Positions 8,004 to 15,691 of a stretch of DNA of 59,914 nt are shown here, piece by piece. Below the pieces are notes generated by a model. It ran no database searches. It was not told where the DNA came from and saw only the letters and a program-made list of their open reading frames with translations. Source of the DNA: an uncultured Planctomycetia bacterium (lineage in GTDB: Bacteria; Planctomycetota; Phycisphaerae; FEN-1346; JAACEH01); NCBI GenBank assembly GCA_903929765.1, contig CAIYVX010000067.1, positions 1 through 59,914 on the forward strand. The letters are read 5' to 3'. Each line of letters opens with the position of its first letter. Within the stretch, counting starts at the first letter, position 1. Position numbers and translations under genes: made by a program.

Positions 8004-9076
8004 AGGGCCTCCTGCAACGTCGCGTCATAGGCTGCGGCTATTTCCGGCGGCAGTTCCACGTCGACCGGCTGCCGCGTGCGCTGGCTCTCGATCAGCGCTG
8101 CGATCACATGGGTGTTCACCACGGATTCAACCAGGGGCACCAGCGGCGCCGCTTCTTTCCGCGCTGCGGCCGCGAAGTTGCGCAGTTGCGCCGCGTAGCT
8201 GTCCGTCGCGGGCACGTTGTGGCGCGTCGCCGCCACCTGCCCCCACGTCGGCGCGCAACGATGTTCGACGGTCCCCTCGCCCGCTATCGTCCACGCCACA
8301 GGAACAAACAAATGCCCGCGCGTGCCTTCGACCTGAAGCTCCTGCGAGAACTGCTGACCGTGACTGGAGCTGATGATCCCCGTGACGCCGTTGCGGTACT
8401 CGATAAGCCCGAACAGCCGCATGATTACGCCCAGGCTCTTGCTCATCGTGCCCGTGGCATACACGCGGGATGGGCAGGCGCGGGCGAAGTGCCCCGCGGC
8501 GTTGACGGCGTAACAGGCGGCGTCAAACGGCACCCCGCCGCCGCAATCGCTCCGCAGTCGCCAGTTACGCTTCTCGAGGGCCGGCGGCGCGTCCATTTCG
8601 AGAGGCCCGTTATCCCAGCCGAACTCGGCGCGGATGTTATCAACCCGCCCGATCTCGCCGGCGAAGATCATCTGCTCCAGGCGGCGGATGGCGGGGTGGT
8701 GGCGGTACATGAACCCCTCCATCACCAGCGCACCGGACCGACACGCCAGGTGCCAGATCTCGCCGGCCTGGGCGCCGGTCATGGTCAGGGCCTTTTCGCA
8801 CAGGATATTCCTGATGCCCGCCGCCAGGCAGACTTCGATTTGCTCCCGGTGCTGATTGGGCCAGGTGGCCAGCAGCACCCCGTCGAGCGCCTCGGCCTTG
8901 AGCATCTCTCGGTAATCGTCGTAGACCGCTTCCGCGCCGTACGTGGCCGCCCAATCCGCGGCGGCCGCACGCCGCACGTCGCACGCCGCAACGAAGCGGA
9001 GGTCCTTGATCTGCTGTGCCGCCTTCCCGTGGGCCGCGGCGATTCCTCCGCAGCCGATGATACCAAGCCTTAACAT
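8000..9076 (-). CDS. Gfo/Idh/MocA family oxidoreductase
   Basis: A 358-residue NAD(P)-dependent sugar oxidoreductase. The Rossmann motif is at the N-terminus (LGIIGCGGIAAAH), the EK catalytic lysine motif is in NILCEKALTM, and the C-terminal alpha/beta domain follows (GGGVPFDAACYAVNAAGHF). Family members oxidise or reduce hydroxyls of inositols, amino sugars or other hexoses. It is first in a coupled pair with the isomerase at 7113, and paralogous UROD-type genes sit on both sides, suggesting one catabolic unit. The exact substrate cannot be read from sequence. Confidence 0.9.
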   Translation of the reverse strand: MLRLGIIGCGGIAAAHGKAAQQIKDLRFVAACDVRRAAAADWAATYGAEAVYDDYREMLKAEALDGVLLATWPNQHREQIEVCLAAGIRNILCEKALTMTGAQAGEIWHLACRSGALVMEGFMYRHHPAIRRLEQMIFAGEIGRVDNIRAEFGWDNGPLEMDAPPALEKRNWRLRSDCGGGVPFDAACYAVNAAGHFARACPSRVYATGTMSKSLGVIMRLFGLIEYRNGVTGIISSSHGQQFSQELQVEGTRGHLFVPVAWTIAGEGTVEHRCAPTWGQVAATRHNVPATDSYAAQLRNFAAAARKEAAPLVPLVESVVNTHVIAALIESQRTRQPVDVELPPEIAAAYDATLQEAL

Positions 9077-9256
9077 GTTCGTGCCCTCTTAATCGACATT
9101 TCCCATCTGGCCTTATCCGGTGCCGTAACCGGACTCTTCAGCTAACAATGTTGAAACTTCTCCGCAGGAAAAGCAACCTCTTTTCTCCCGAGAACTCGGC
9201 GAACCGCCCCGAAAAAGCGCAGAAGCTGGAAAACATGGTCTGTCACTATTTTGATT

Positions 9257-10348
9257 CTATGAATAGAGCCGCCCCTCGTCGAGCATGGTCAGGTAATTGT
9301 CGAGCGGGATGTAGTTGGCGACGGAGTTGCCGGTGCCGAAGCAATAACCGCCGCCGCTTTGGCAGGCGTCGAGCGTTTTGCGGACGCGGGCGCGGATGGC
9401 GGCCTCGTCGGAGCGGCAGAGGAAATCAACGTCGATGCCGCCGATGAAGGAGAGGCGTTTGCCGTAGCGGCGCTTCGCCTCGCAGACGTCCTGGATGGTG
9501 TCCTCGAAGCTGTGTTTGGCGTCGATTTTGACGTCTTCGATCAGGTCTTCCATGATGTCGGTCAGACAGCCGCAGGCGTGCAGAAGGTAGGGCCGTCCGG
9601 CGGCATGAGCAGCGGCGGCCAATTGGCGGTGGCAGGGGAGGACGAGCTTCCGCATGTCGTCGGGCGAGATCATGAGGCCGGTTTTGAAGCCCATGTCGTC
9701 GGAACTCCAGACGAGCTTGACGCGGTCGAATTCCAGGAGCCGCTCCTGGCAGACGGCGAAGAACTGTTCCAGCTTCCGGGCGATGGCCTCGACCAGATCG
9801 CGCTGATCGACGAGGGCGAAGCAGAGCGTCTCATAGCCCATGAGCCAACAGAGGAATTCCATCTGATGGCCGTAGCCGCCGAAGCCGCAGATGCACATGT
9901 CGTCGGGGAGATTTTTCTGGTACCACTGGAGTTCGCTGGTGACGGCGGGCCTGGTGGGATCGGGCCAGGGGAACTTTTCAAACTGCTCCCAGTTGGTGAT
10001 CGGTCCGGTGTGCTCGTCGCGATAGGCGCGGTCGCCACGATTCAGCGCAGCGGTGTCTTTGGTGGCGGCGTCGTGGAATTGAAAGTCCAGGTCCATCAGA
10101 GGAACTTGAACATAGTCGTAGCCGCAGAAGCGCTGGACGGCGATGTACTTTTTGCGCTCGAAATCGGGGTCGGACGGATTGAGGCCGCGCGTCAGGTCGA
10201 AACGCTGGGCGATGGCGTTTTTGATTTCCGGATCCTGGAAGAGTTCCATGAAGTAAACGCGATTGGGCGTGCCACGGCGAAGCAGATTGTCGACGAGGCC
10301 GGGCCAGTCGGGCTGGAATTTTTTTTCGAGACCTTTGAACTTCGGCAT
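9257..10348 (-). CDS. Uroporphyrinogen decarboxylase-family methyltransferase (MtaA/cmuA-like), paralog 2
   Basis: A 363-residue paralog of the 5928 gene, similar almost end to end, including the C-terminal CRSDEAAIRARVRKTLDACQ block. The zinc-type pattern is kept: HACGC and the distal Cys in GGGYCFGTGNS. ATG 10348 was chosen because GAAGGG lies just upstream and the protein begins at the conserved MPKFKGLEKKF, as in the paralog; an in-frame start at 10441 would add DNA from a repeat and the promoter. It is the first gene of the minus-strand block and has its own promoter at 10442-10469. Confidence 0.85.
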   Translation of the reverse strand: MPKFKGLEKKFQPDWPGLVDNLLRRGTPNRVYFMELFQDPEIKNAIAQRFDLTRGLNPSDPDFERKKYIAVQRFCGYDYVQVPLMDLDFQFHDAATKDTAALNRGDRAYRDEHTGPITNWEQFEKFPWPDPTRPAVTSELQWYQKNLPDDMCICGFGGYGHQMEFLCWLMGYETLCFALVDQRDLVEAIARKLEQFFAVCQERLLEFDRVKLVWSSDDMGFKTGLMISPDDMRKLVLPCHRQLAAAAHAAGRPYLLHACGCLTDIMEDLIEDVKIDAKHSFEDTIQDVCEAKRRYGKRLSFIGGIDVDFLCRSDEAAIRARVRKTLDACQSGGGYCFGTGNSVANYIPLDNYLTMLDEGRLYS

Positions 10349-10376
10349 AAATTTGCCCTTCATAATCAAGAGCCGC

Positions 10377-10400
10377 GTGGCTGCAAGCAGCCACCCTACA
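10377..10400. repeat. Palindrome related to family D
   Basis: GTGGCTGCAAGCAGCCAC is a perfect palindrome followed by CCTACAC, like the family D element at 23002. It lies in the predicted leader of the paralog-2 methyltransferase mRNA. Confidence 0.5.
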
Positions 10401-10441
10401 CTCTGTCGGATTGGGGCCCGACCTACATAATAGGAGGGCAC

Positions 10442-10469
10442 ATTATAGTGCTGCGGCGATTGATTACAA
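10442..10469 (-). promoter_or_regulatory. Predicted sigma-70 promoter of the UROD-type gene
   Basis: TTGTAA (10469-10464) and a perfect TATAAT (10447-10442) are 16 bases apart on the minus strand. The leader to ATG 10348 would be close to 90 bases and contains the palindrome at 10377. The rest of the gap to the divergent gene at 10713 shows no other clear signal. Confidence 0.6.
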
Positions 10470-10712
10470 GCCGCGAAGGTAGTGAGCTTCTACAACCAGC
10501 GCGGTGACCTGCTGCGTCCAGGAACCTCGAATACCGCCTTGGTCGCTCGTAAACACGGCTTCTGCTCTGTTTTCGGGGCGGGTCGCCAGGCTCTCGGGAG
10601 AATAGAGGTTGCTTTTCCTCCGGAGAAGTGTCAAATTGGCCTCTGAAGTGCCCTGCTTGGTAGCTGGGCAGGCTTCAAATGGGAAATGGCGGTTAACAGT
10701 AGGAGAGTTGGA

Positions 10713-12764
10713 ATGCGGAGAGTATTGTCCAGTTTCGTCGTGGCCGCGGGTGGCCTGGTTTGTCTCTGGTTCGCTGGTGATCTCAGAGCCGCGGACGCGG
10801 CGGCGGCCCAGGCGGCGGCCGTGACCTTGAGGAACAGCGACGTTTTTGCGGAGGAGTTGCCGGTCAGCCCCGCCACGGGCGGGCTTCGCCCGATTTCAAT
10901 TGTCGCGGCACGAAACGGGGCCTTCTCCGGCCGCGTGGTCGTGGAGTCCGCGGCGCCGATCAAGGGCCTTCGCGCTACCGCCGGGCCGCTCTCTGCCGAG
11001 GGGGCCACCATTTCCGGATCGAATGTCACGGTGCGTTACGCCGTGACTCCAGACTCAAGCTGGGGCGGATACAACCGGCTCGACTTCATCCTGGAGACGC
11101 CGCCGGCCCAGGTAGTCCTCAGCAACAAGCAGGCGGTGGCCGCCGTCTGGCTGACGGTCAAGACGGAGCGCGGCACGAGGCCCGGAGTCTACAAGGGAAC
11201 TCTCCAGGTCGAGGCCGTCGGCCTGCCGACCACGACCGTCCCCGTGGAATTGAAGGTGGCCGACTGGACGTTGCCCGACTCGCAGGACTACGCCACCTGG
11301 GTCGACATGATCCAGTCGCCGGACTCGCTGGCCCTGGAGTACAAAGTGCCGCTCTGGTCCGAGGCTCACTGGAAGCTGATCGCCCAGGCGTTCGACCGTA
11401 TGAAGGGCGTCGGTTGCCGCAATGTCTATATCCCGCTCGTCGCCCACACGAACTTCGGCAACGAGGAATCGATGGTCCGCTGGGTCAAGAAGGGCGAGAA
11501 CGATTACGACTTCGATTTCTCGATCATGGACAAGTACCTGGACCTGGCCGTGAAGCACCTGGGGCTGCCGAAGATGGTCACCTTCCAGTCCTGGGAGGTC
11601 TACCAGGCCGCAGACTCGCGCAAATCACTGGCTTATCGCGATACCGCGGCGGCCAAGGAGATACGCGAGGAACTCAAGGGCCGTGGCCCGCGCGTCACCG
11701 TGCTTGACCCCAAGACCGGTAAGACCGAAATGGTCTACCTGCCGACCTACGACGATCCGGCCTCGAAGCCCCTGTGGCGGCATCTCTTCTCGGAGGTGCG
11801 CAAGAAGATGCGGTTTCGCGACCTGGAGCAGACGATGATGATCGGCGTCATTTCCGACGTCTGGCCTTCCAAGGAAGACGTGGCTTTTCTGAACGAGGTT
11901 TGCGGCGGTCTGCCCTGGGTTTCGCACGCCCATCCAGGCGTCCTGCACGGCCGGCCGGCGAAAGGGAACAAGATCCTCTACAACATCGCCGATGTCGGCT
12001 TCGAGGCTCACGTTTACGATCTGAACTGGCAGGTCAATCCGGACAAAGGACGCCAGTACGGCTGGCGCAATCCGCAACTGGAATGCCGCTTCGCTCGAAA
12101 CGGCTGGCCGGTTTACTCTTCCGATCTCCAGATGCGCAACCTGATGGAGATCAACATTACCGGCGGGCAGCGCGGGCTGGGACGCATCGGCGTCGACGTC
12201 TGGCCGATCCTCAGGAACAAACGAGGCGCACGGGATGGGGCGGTTTACAACCGGTATCCCGAGGTCGAGTGGCGCAACCTCGACATTGATGGCTGGATGC
12301 TGGCCCCGGGGCCTGACGGCCCGGTCTCGACGGCGCGGCTGGAAAACTTCCGCGAGGGCGTCCAGGAAAGCCAGGCCCGCATCACCATTGAAAAAGCCCT
12401 CGTCGATCCGGCGCTCAAGGCCCGGCTCGGCGACGCCCTGGCCCAGGACTGCCAGAAACTCCTCGATGAACGTCAGCGCGCCCTGTGGCGCAGCATCTGG
12501 AACGACGAGAATGACCTGAAGAGCATCGGCGCCGCGTGCGATCGCGAGCCGATCGAGGCCATCTGGAACACTTTGACCAAAGCCCACAAGAAACTCGCCG
12601 GCTATTGGGACGGTAGCGCCCGCAAGATGCGCGATGACGAGGATGCCCAGGGCTGTGCCTGGTTCTCCGCGTCCTCCTGGCAGCAGCGCAACGAACGGCT
12701 CTTCATTCTGGCCGGCCAGGTCGAGCGGAAGCTCCCCGGCGCCACGGCCAAGAGCGGCGGTTGA
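10713..12764 (+). CDS. Exported glycoside hydrolase-like protein, GH123/DUF4091 type
   Basis: A 683-residue protein with a signal peptide (MRRVLSSFVVAAGGLVCLWF, cleavage near ADA). An N-terminal beta-sandwich (residues about 30-180) leads through PVELKVADWTLPD, the usual linker of GH123/DUF4091 proteins, into a TIM-barrel-like domain. GH123 enzymes cleave beta-N-acetylgalactosaminides by substrate assistance; the acid pair was not identified with confidence here. The C-terminal helical region is unassigned. ATG 10713 was chosen over ATG 10686 because AGGAGA lies 6 bases upstream and the signal peptide starts there. The enzyme probably acts outside the cytoplasm. Confidence 0.75.
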   Translation: MRRVLSSFVVAAGGLVCLWFAGDLRAADAAAAQAAAVTLRNSDVFAEELPVSPATGGLRPISIVAARNGAFSGRVVVESAAPIKGLRATAGPLSAEGATISGSNVTVRYAVTPDSSWGGYNRLDFILETPPAQVVLSNKQAVAAVWLTVKTERGTRPGVYKGTLQVEAVGLPTTTVPVELKVADWTLPDSQDYATWVDMIQSPDSLALEYKVPLWSEAHWKLIAQAFDRMKGVGCRNVYIPLVAHTNFGNEESMVRWVKKGENDYDFDFSIMDKYLDLAVKHLGLPKMVTFQSWEVYQAADSRKSLAYRDTAAAKEIREELKGRGPRVTVLDPKTGKTEMVYLPTYDDPASKPLWRHLFSEVRKKMRFRDLEQTMMIGVISDVWPSKEDVAFLNEVCGGLPWVSHAHPGVLHGRPAKGNKILYNIADVGFEAHVYDLNWQVNPDKGRQYGWRNPQLECRFARNGWPVYSSDLQMRNLMEINITGGQRGLGRIGVDVWPILRNKRGARDGAVYNRYPEVEWRNLDIDGWMLAPGPDGPVSTARLENFREGVQESQARITIEKALVDPALKARLGDALAQDCQKLLDERQRALWRSIWNDENDLKSIGAACDREPIEAIWNTLTKAHKKLAGYWDGSARKMRDDEDAQGCAWFSASSWQQRNERLFILAGQVERKLPGATAKSGG

Positions 12765-12794
12765 TCCTGTCTAATCCTACGGGAGGACCGGTCA

Positions 12795-13802
12795 GTGTCC
12801 GAAATCATTCCGGAAGTCATCTGCGAGTTTCAAGAGGCCTTGCCCGAGGGCAAGGTGCAGTGCCACATTTGCCCGCATGAATGCACCATCGCCCCCGGCC
12901 ACACGGGCCTCTGCCTGTGCCGCAAGAATTTCGACGGCACGTTGCGGCCGCTCAATTACGGGCGGGTGACTTCGACGGCGATGGACCCGATCGAGAAGAA
13001 GCCGCTCTACCACTTCTTTCCCGGCTCGACCATTTACTCAATCGGCTCCTGGGGCTGCAACTTCAAGTGCGACTTCTGCCAGAACTGGAACATTTCGCAG
13101 CAGGCGGCGGCGACGGCGTACCTGGCCCCGGAGGACGCGGTGCGGGCGGCGCTAGAGCAGAAGAGCGTCGGCATCGCTTATACCTATAACGAACCGACGA
13201 TCTGGTTCGAGTACGTCCGGGACACGGCGAAGCTGGCCCGGGCGGCGGGCCTCAAGAACGTGCTGGTCACCAACGGCTACGTCAACGAGGGTCCGCTGGA
13301 CAAGCTGCTGGACGTGATCGACGCGATGAACATCGACATCAAGAGTTTCACGGAGGAGTTTTACCAGCGGCGGTCGCGGGCGCGGCTCTCGCCGGTGCTG
13401 GAGACGGTGGTCCGGGCGGCGAAGCGCTGCCACGTGGAGACGACGACGCTCCTCATACCCGGTTCGAACGATTTTCGCGAGGAGATCATCCTGCTGCGGG
13501 ACTGGATTTACAAACATCTCGGGGCGGACAGCCCGACGCACGTCTCGGCCTACTTGCCGCGCTACAAGTCGCGGGAGCCGGCCACGCCGCCCGACGAGGT
13601 GCTGGCGGCCTGCAAAATTCTCGAAAAGAAATTGCATTTTGTTTACGCGGGGAATATTGTCTCTGGTGACTTGTCGAACACGCGCTGCTACAATTGCGGG
13701 GCCACGGCCGTCAGGCGAGCGGGCTATCACGTGAAGGCCGAGGAACTGAGCAGCGGGGCCTGCGCGAAGTGCGGGCAGGAGTTGAATATGGTGGTGGAGT
13801 GA
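12795..13802 (+). CDS. amrS: AmmeMemoRadiSam system radical SAM enzyme
   Basis: A 335-residue radical SAM protein. The cluster motif is CNFKCDFC (Cys88, Cys92, Cys95), followed by QNWNIS, typical of the AmrS family related to pyruvate-formate-lyase activating enzymes. An N-terminal Cys-rich segment (CHICPHEC) and a C-terminal zinc-ribbon-like pair (CYNCG ... CAKCG) are also characteristic. The family is named for frequent co-occurrence with AMMECR1 and Memo proteins, neither of which is seen here; its reaction is poorly defined. GTG 12795 follows GGGAGGA at good spacing. The preceding glycosidase stop is 30 bases away. Confidence 0.88.
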   Translation: MSEIIPEVICEFQEALPEGKVQCHICPHECTIAPGHTGLCLCRKNFDGTLRPLNYGRVTSTAMDPIEKKPLYHFFPGSTIYSIGSWGCNFKCDFCQNWNISQQAAATAYLAPEDAVRAALEQKSVGIAYTYNEPTIWFEYVRDTAKLARAAGLKNVLVTNGYVNEGPLDKLLDVIDAMNIDIKSFTEEFYQRRSRARLSPVLETVVRAAKRCHVETTTLLIPGSNDFREEIILLRDWIYKHLGADSPTHVSAYLPRYKSREPATPPDEVLAACKILEKKLHFVYAGNIVSGDLSNTRCYNCGATAVRRAGYHVKAEELSSGACAKCGQELNMVVE

Positions 13803-13897
13803 AAAGCTAAAGTCCGATAACCTTAAGGCCGATAACCGTTGATGTCCGTCTCCAGGGGGATAATGCGCACCCGTAGTGTGCCGCCGGAGTGGTTGCG

Positions 13898-15655
13898 ATG
13901 AATTACATGAAATGGTGTCTGCTGGCAGTGGCGGTGCTGGGCCTGGGGTCCTGCGCCGGAGCGTCGAAAAAGCCGGCCGAGCCGGCGAAACCGGCGGTCG
14001 TGCCGGCTGAGCGCAAGGGCACGGTTGGGGAACTGGCCGCGGTTTCCGGGGCCAATCCCATCCTGGTCCAGGGTTACAGCCTGGTGACGGGCCTCAAGGG
14101 GGCCGGCGGGGCCGTCCTGCCGCAAAGCCTGCGGGAAGAGATGGTCAAGGAACTGTCCCGCCACGGCATCCGTGAGCCGCAGCGCGTGCTGGCCGACCCG
14201 GACAACGCCGTGGTCGAGGTGGCCGGGCTGATCCCGCCCGGAGCGGCCAAGGGGGAACGGTTCGATCTGGCCGTGGCCCCGGCCCGCGGCACCGACACCA
14301 TCAGCCTGGAAGGCGGGTTCCTGCTCCAGACCGATCTGGGCTCGGCCGAAGATCGCAGCGGGGGCGCTTACGTCGGGTCGTTTATGGGCGACGGCAAAGG
14401 ACCGGTCTTCGTTTCGCCGTTCCTGCTGCCGAGCGACAAACCGACGCCCGCGCCTTCCGGCGGCCGGCGGCCGATTACGCGGGCGGAGTCGGCGGGCAAC
14501 GTGGCCTCCGGGGCGGCGGCGGAGGTAGGGCCGGGGCCTAAGAGCGACCCGCGTCTGGGCCGCGTGCTGGGCGGGGGTCGCAACAGCGCCGCCCGCAGCC
14601 TGACGCTGCAACTGATCGATCCCAGTTCGCGGGCCGCGGACCAGATTATCCGGCAGATCAACGCCCGGTTTCCCGACGCGGCGGTGGGCCGGCTGGACCC
14701 CTCGGTCATCACGCTGCGCATCCCCAGAAGCTATGCCCATGACAAAGTTAGATTCGTTAACGTCGTCGGCTCGATTTTCCTGGCCGACAACCCGGCCCAG
14801 CGCGAGGAGCATTTGCGCGAACTGGCCCGGCAACTGCGCCGCCCGGCCGAGCGGGACAGTGCGGCTTACGGGCTGGAAGCCTTCGGCAAAGCGTGCGTCC
14901 CGCTCCTGGAGCCGCTCCAGCAGGATCCCGATCCGGCGGTCCGCTTTTATGCGGCGCGAACGCTGACCTGCGTCGGGGCGACGGACACGGCGGCGACGCT
15001 GGAACAATTCATTCGCGACGACAGTTCGCCGTTCCAGGAGCAGGCGGTGCAGGCCCTGGGGGAACTCGCCGCCGGCGGCAAGAATCAACTCCTGGCCGCC
15101 TTCGACGCCCGCAATCCGAACGTCCGTATCGCCGCATACCTGACGCTGGCTCGCGTTTCGCCCAGCCTGCTGCCCAGCGTGAAGATCGAGGACCGGATGG
15201 AACTGGCCGTGGTGCCGAGCAGGAGCGAGCCGTTTGTTTTTGTGGCCCGCCAACTCAAGCCGCGCATCGTTCTGTTCGGCAACGTGGAAATCAAGCCGCC
15301 GCTGATGATCGATACGCCGCGCTATCTGGTCACGGCCAGCGAGGGGAGCCTCAAGGCCACGCTGATCAGCAAAGCCCTGGGCGGCCGGCATCCCATCGAG
15401 ACGAACCTGAGCGTGGCGGACATCGTAGCGACCATGGCCGGCCCGCCGAACTCGACGGCCGAAAGCCCGGAGCCTAAGGGCCTGGACCTGGCCTATTCTG
15501 ACCTCGTCGGTTTTCTCGACCGGGCGCACAACGAAGGGGCCATGAACGCCCCGATCGTCCTGGAACCCGTGCAATTTGTCGGCCCGGGCACGGCAGCCAA
15601 GCCGTCCGGCAAACCCGCCGGGCCGGAATCGGATATTGTCATACCTGAGAAATGA
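13898..15655 (+). CDS. FlgI-like (P-ring domain) lipoprotein with HEAT-like repeats
   Basis: A 585-residue lipoprotein: signal peptide with lipobox LGSC near residue 22, then an Ala/Pro/Lys linker. Residues about 45-145 match the start of flagellar P-ring protein FlgI (ELAAVSG ... VQGYSLVTGLKGAGG, and VEVAGLIPPGAAKGERFDL). A later block (TLQLIDPSSRAADQIIRQIN ... VITLRIPRSY) matches the FlgI middle domain. Residues about 290-380 form HEAT-like helical repeats (DPDPAVRFYAARTLTCVG), followed by an unassigned C-terminus. No other flagellar gene is nearby, so a structural role other than a flagellar ring is likely. ATG 13898 was preferred to GTG 13889, which overlaps the GGAG. Confidence 0.72.
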   Translation: MNYMKWCLLAVAVLGLGSCAGASKKPAEPAKPAVVPAERKGTVGELAAVSGANPILVQGYSLVTGLKGAGGAVLPQSLREEMVKELSRHGIREPQRVLADPDNAVVEVAGLIPPGAAKGERFDLAVAPARGTDTISLEGGFLLQTDLGSAEDRSGGAYVGSFMGDGKGPVFVSPFLLPSDKPTPAPSGGRRPITRAESAGNVASGAAAEVGPGPKSDPRLGRVLGGGRNSAARSLTLQLIDPSSRAADQIIRQINARFPDAAVGRLDPSVITLRIPRSYAHDKVRFVNVVGSIFLADNPAQREEHLRELARQLRRPAERDSAAYGLEAFGKACVPLLEPLQQDPDPAVRFYAARTLTCVGATDTAATLEQFIRDDSSPFQEQAVQALGELAAGGKNQLLAAFDARNPNVRIAAYLTLARVSPSLLPSVKIEDRMELAVVPSRSEPFVFVARQLKPRIVLFGNVEIKPPLMIDTPRYLVTASEGSLKATLISKALGGRHPIETNLSVADIVATMAGPPNSTAESPEPKGLDLAYSDLVGFLDRAHNEGAMNAPIVLEPVQFVGPGTAAKPSGKPAGPESDIVIPEK

Positions 15656-15691
15656 TCGCCACGGTGGAACCGCGGCGCGATGGAGAGCGCT

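Noticed and set aside
5928-10348. True heme-pathway uroporphyrinogen decarboxylase (hemE)
   Set aside because: Both paralogs have the zinc-type His-x-Cys...Cys pattern and sit among sugar genes with no heme gene nearby.
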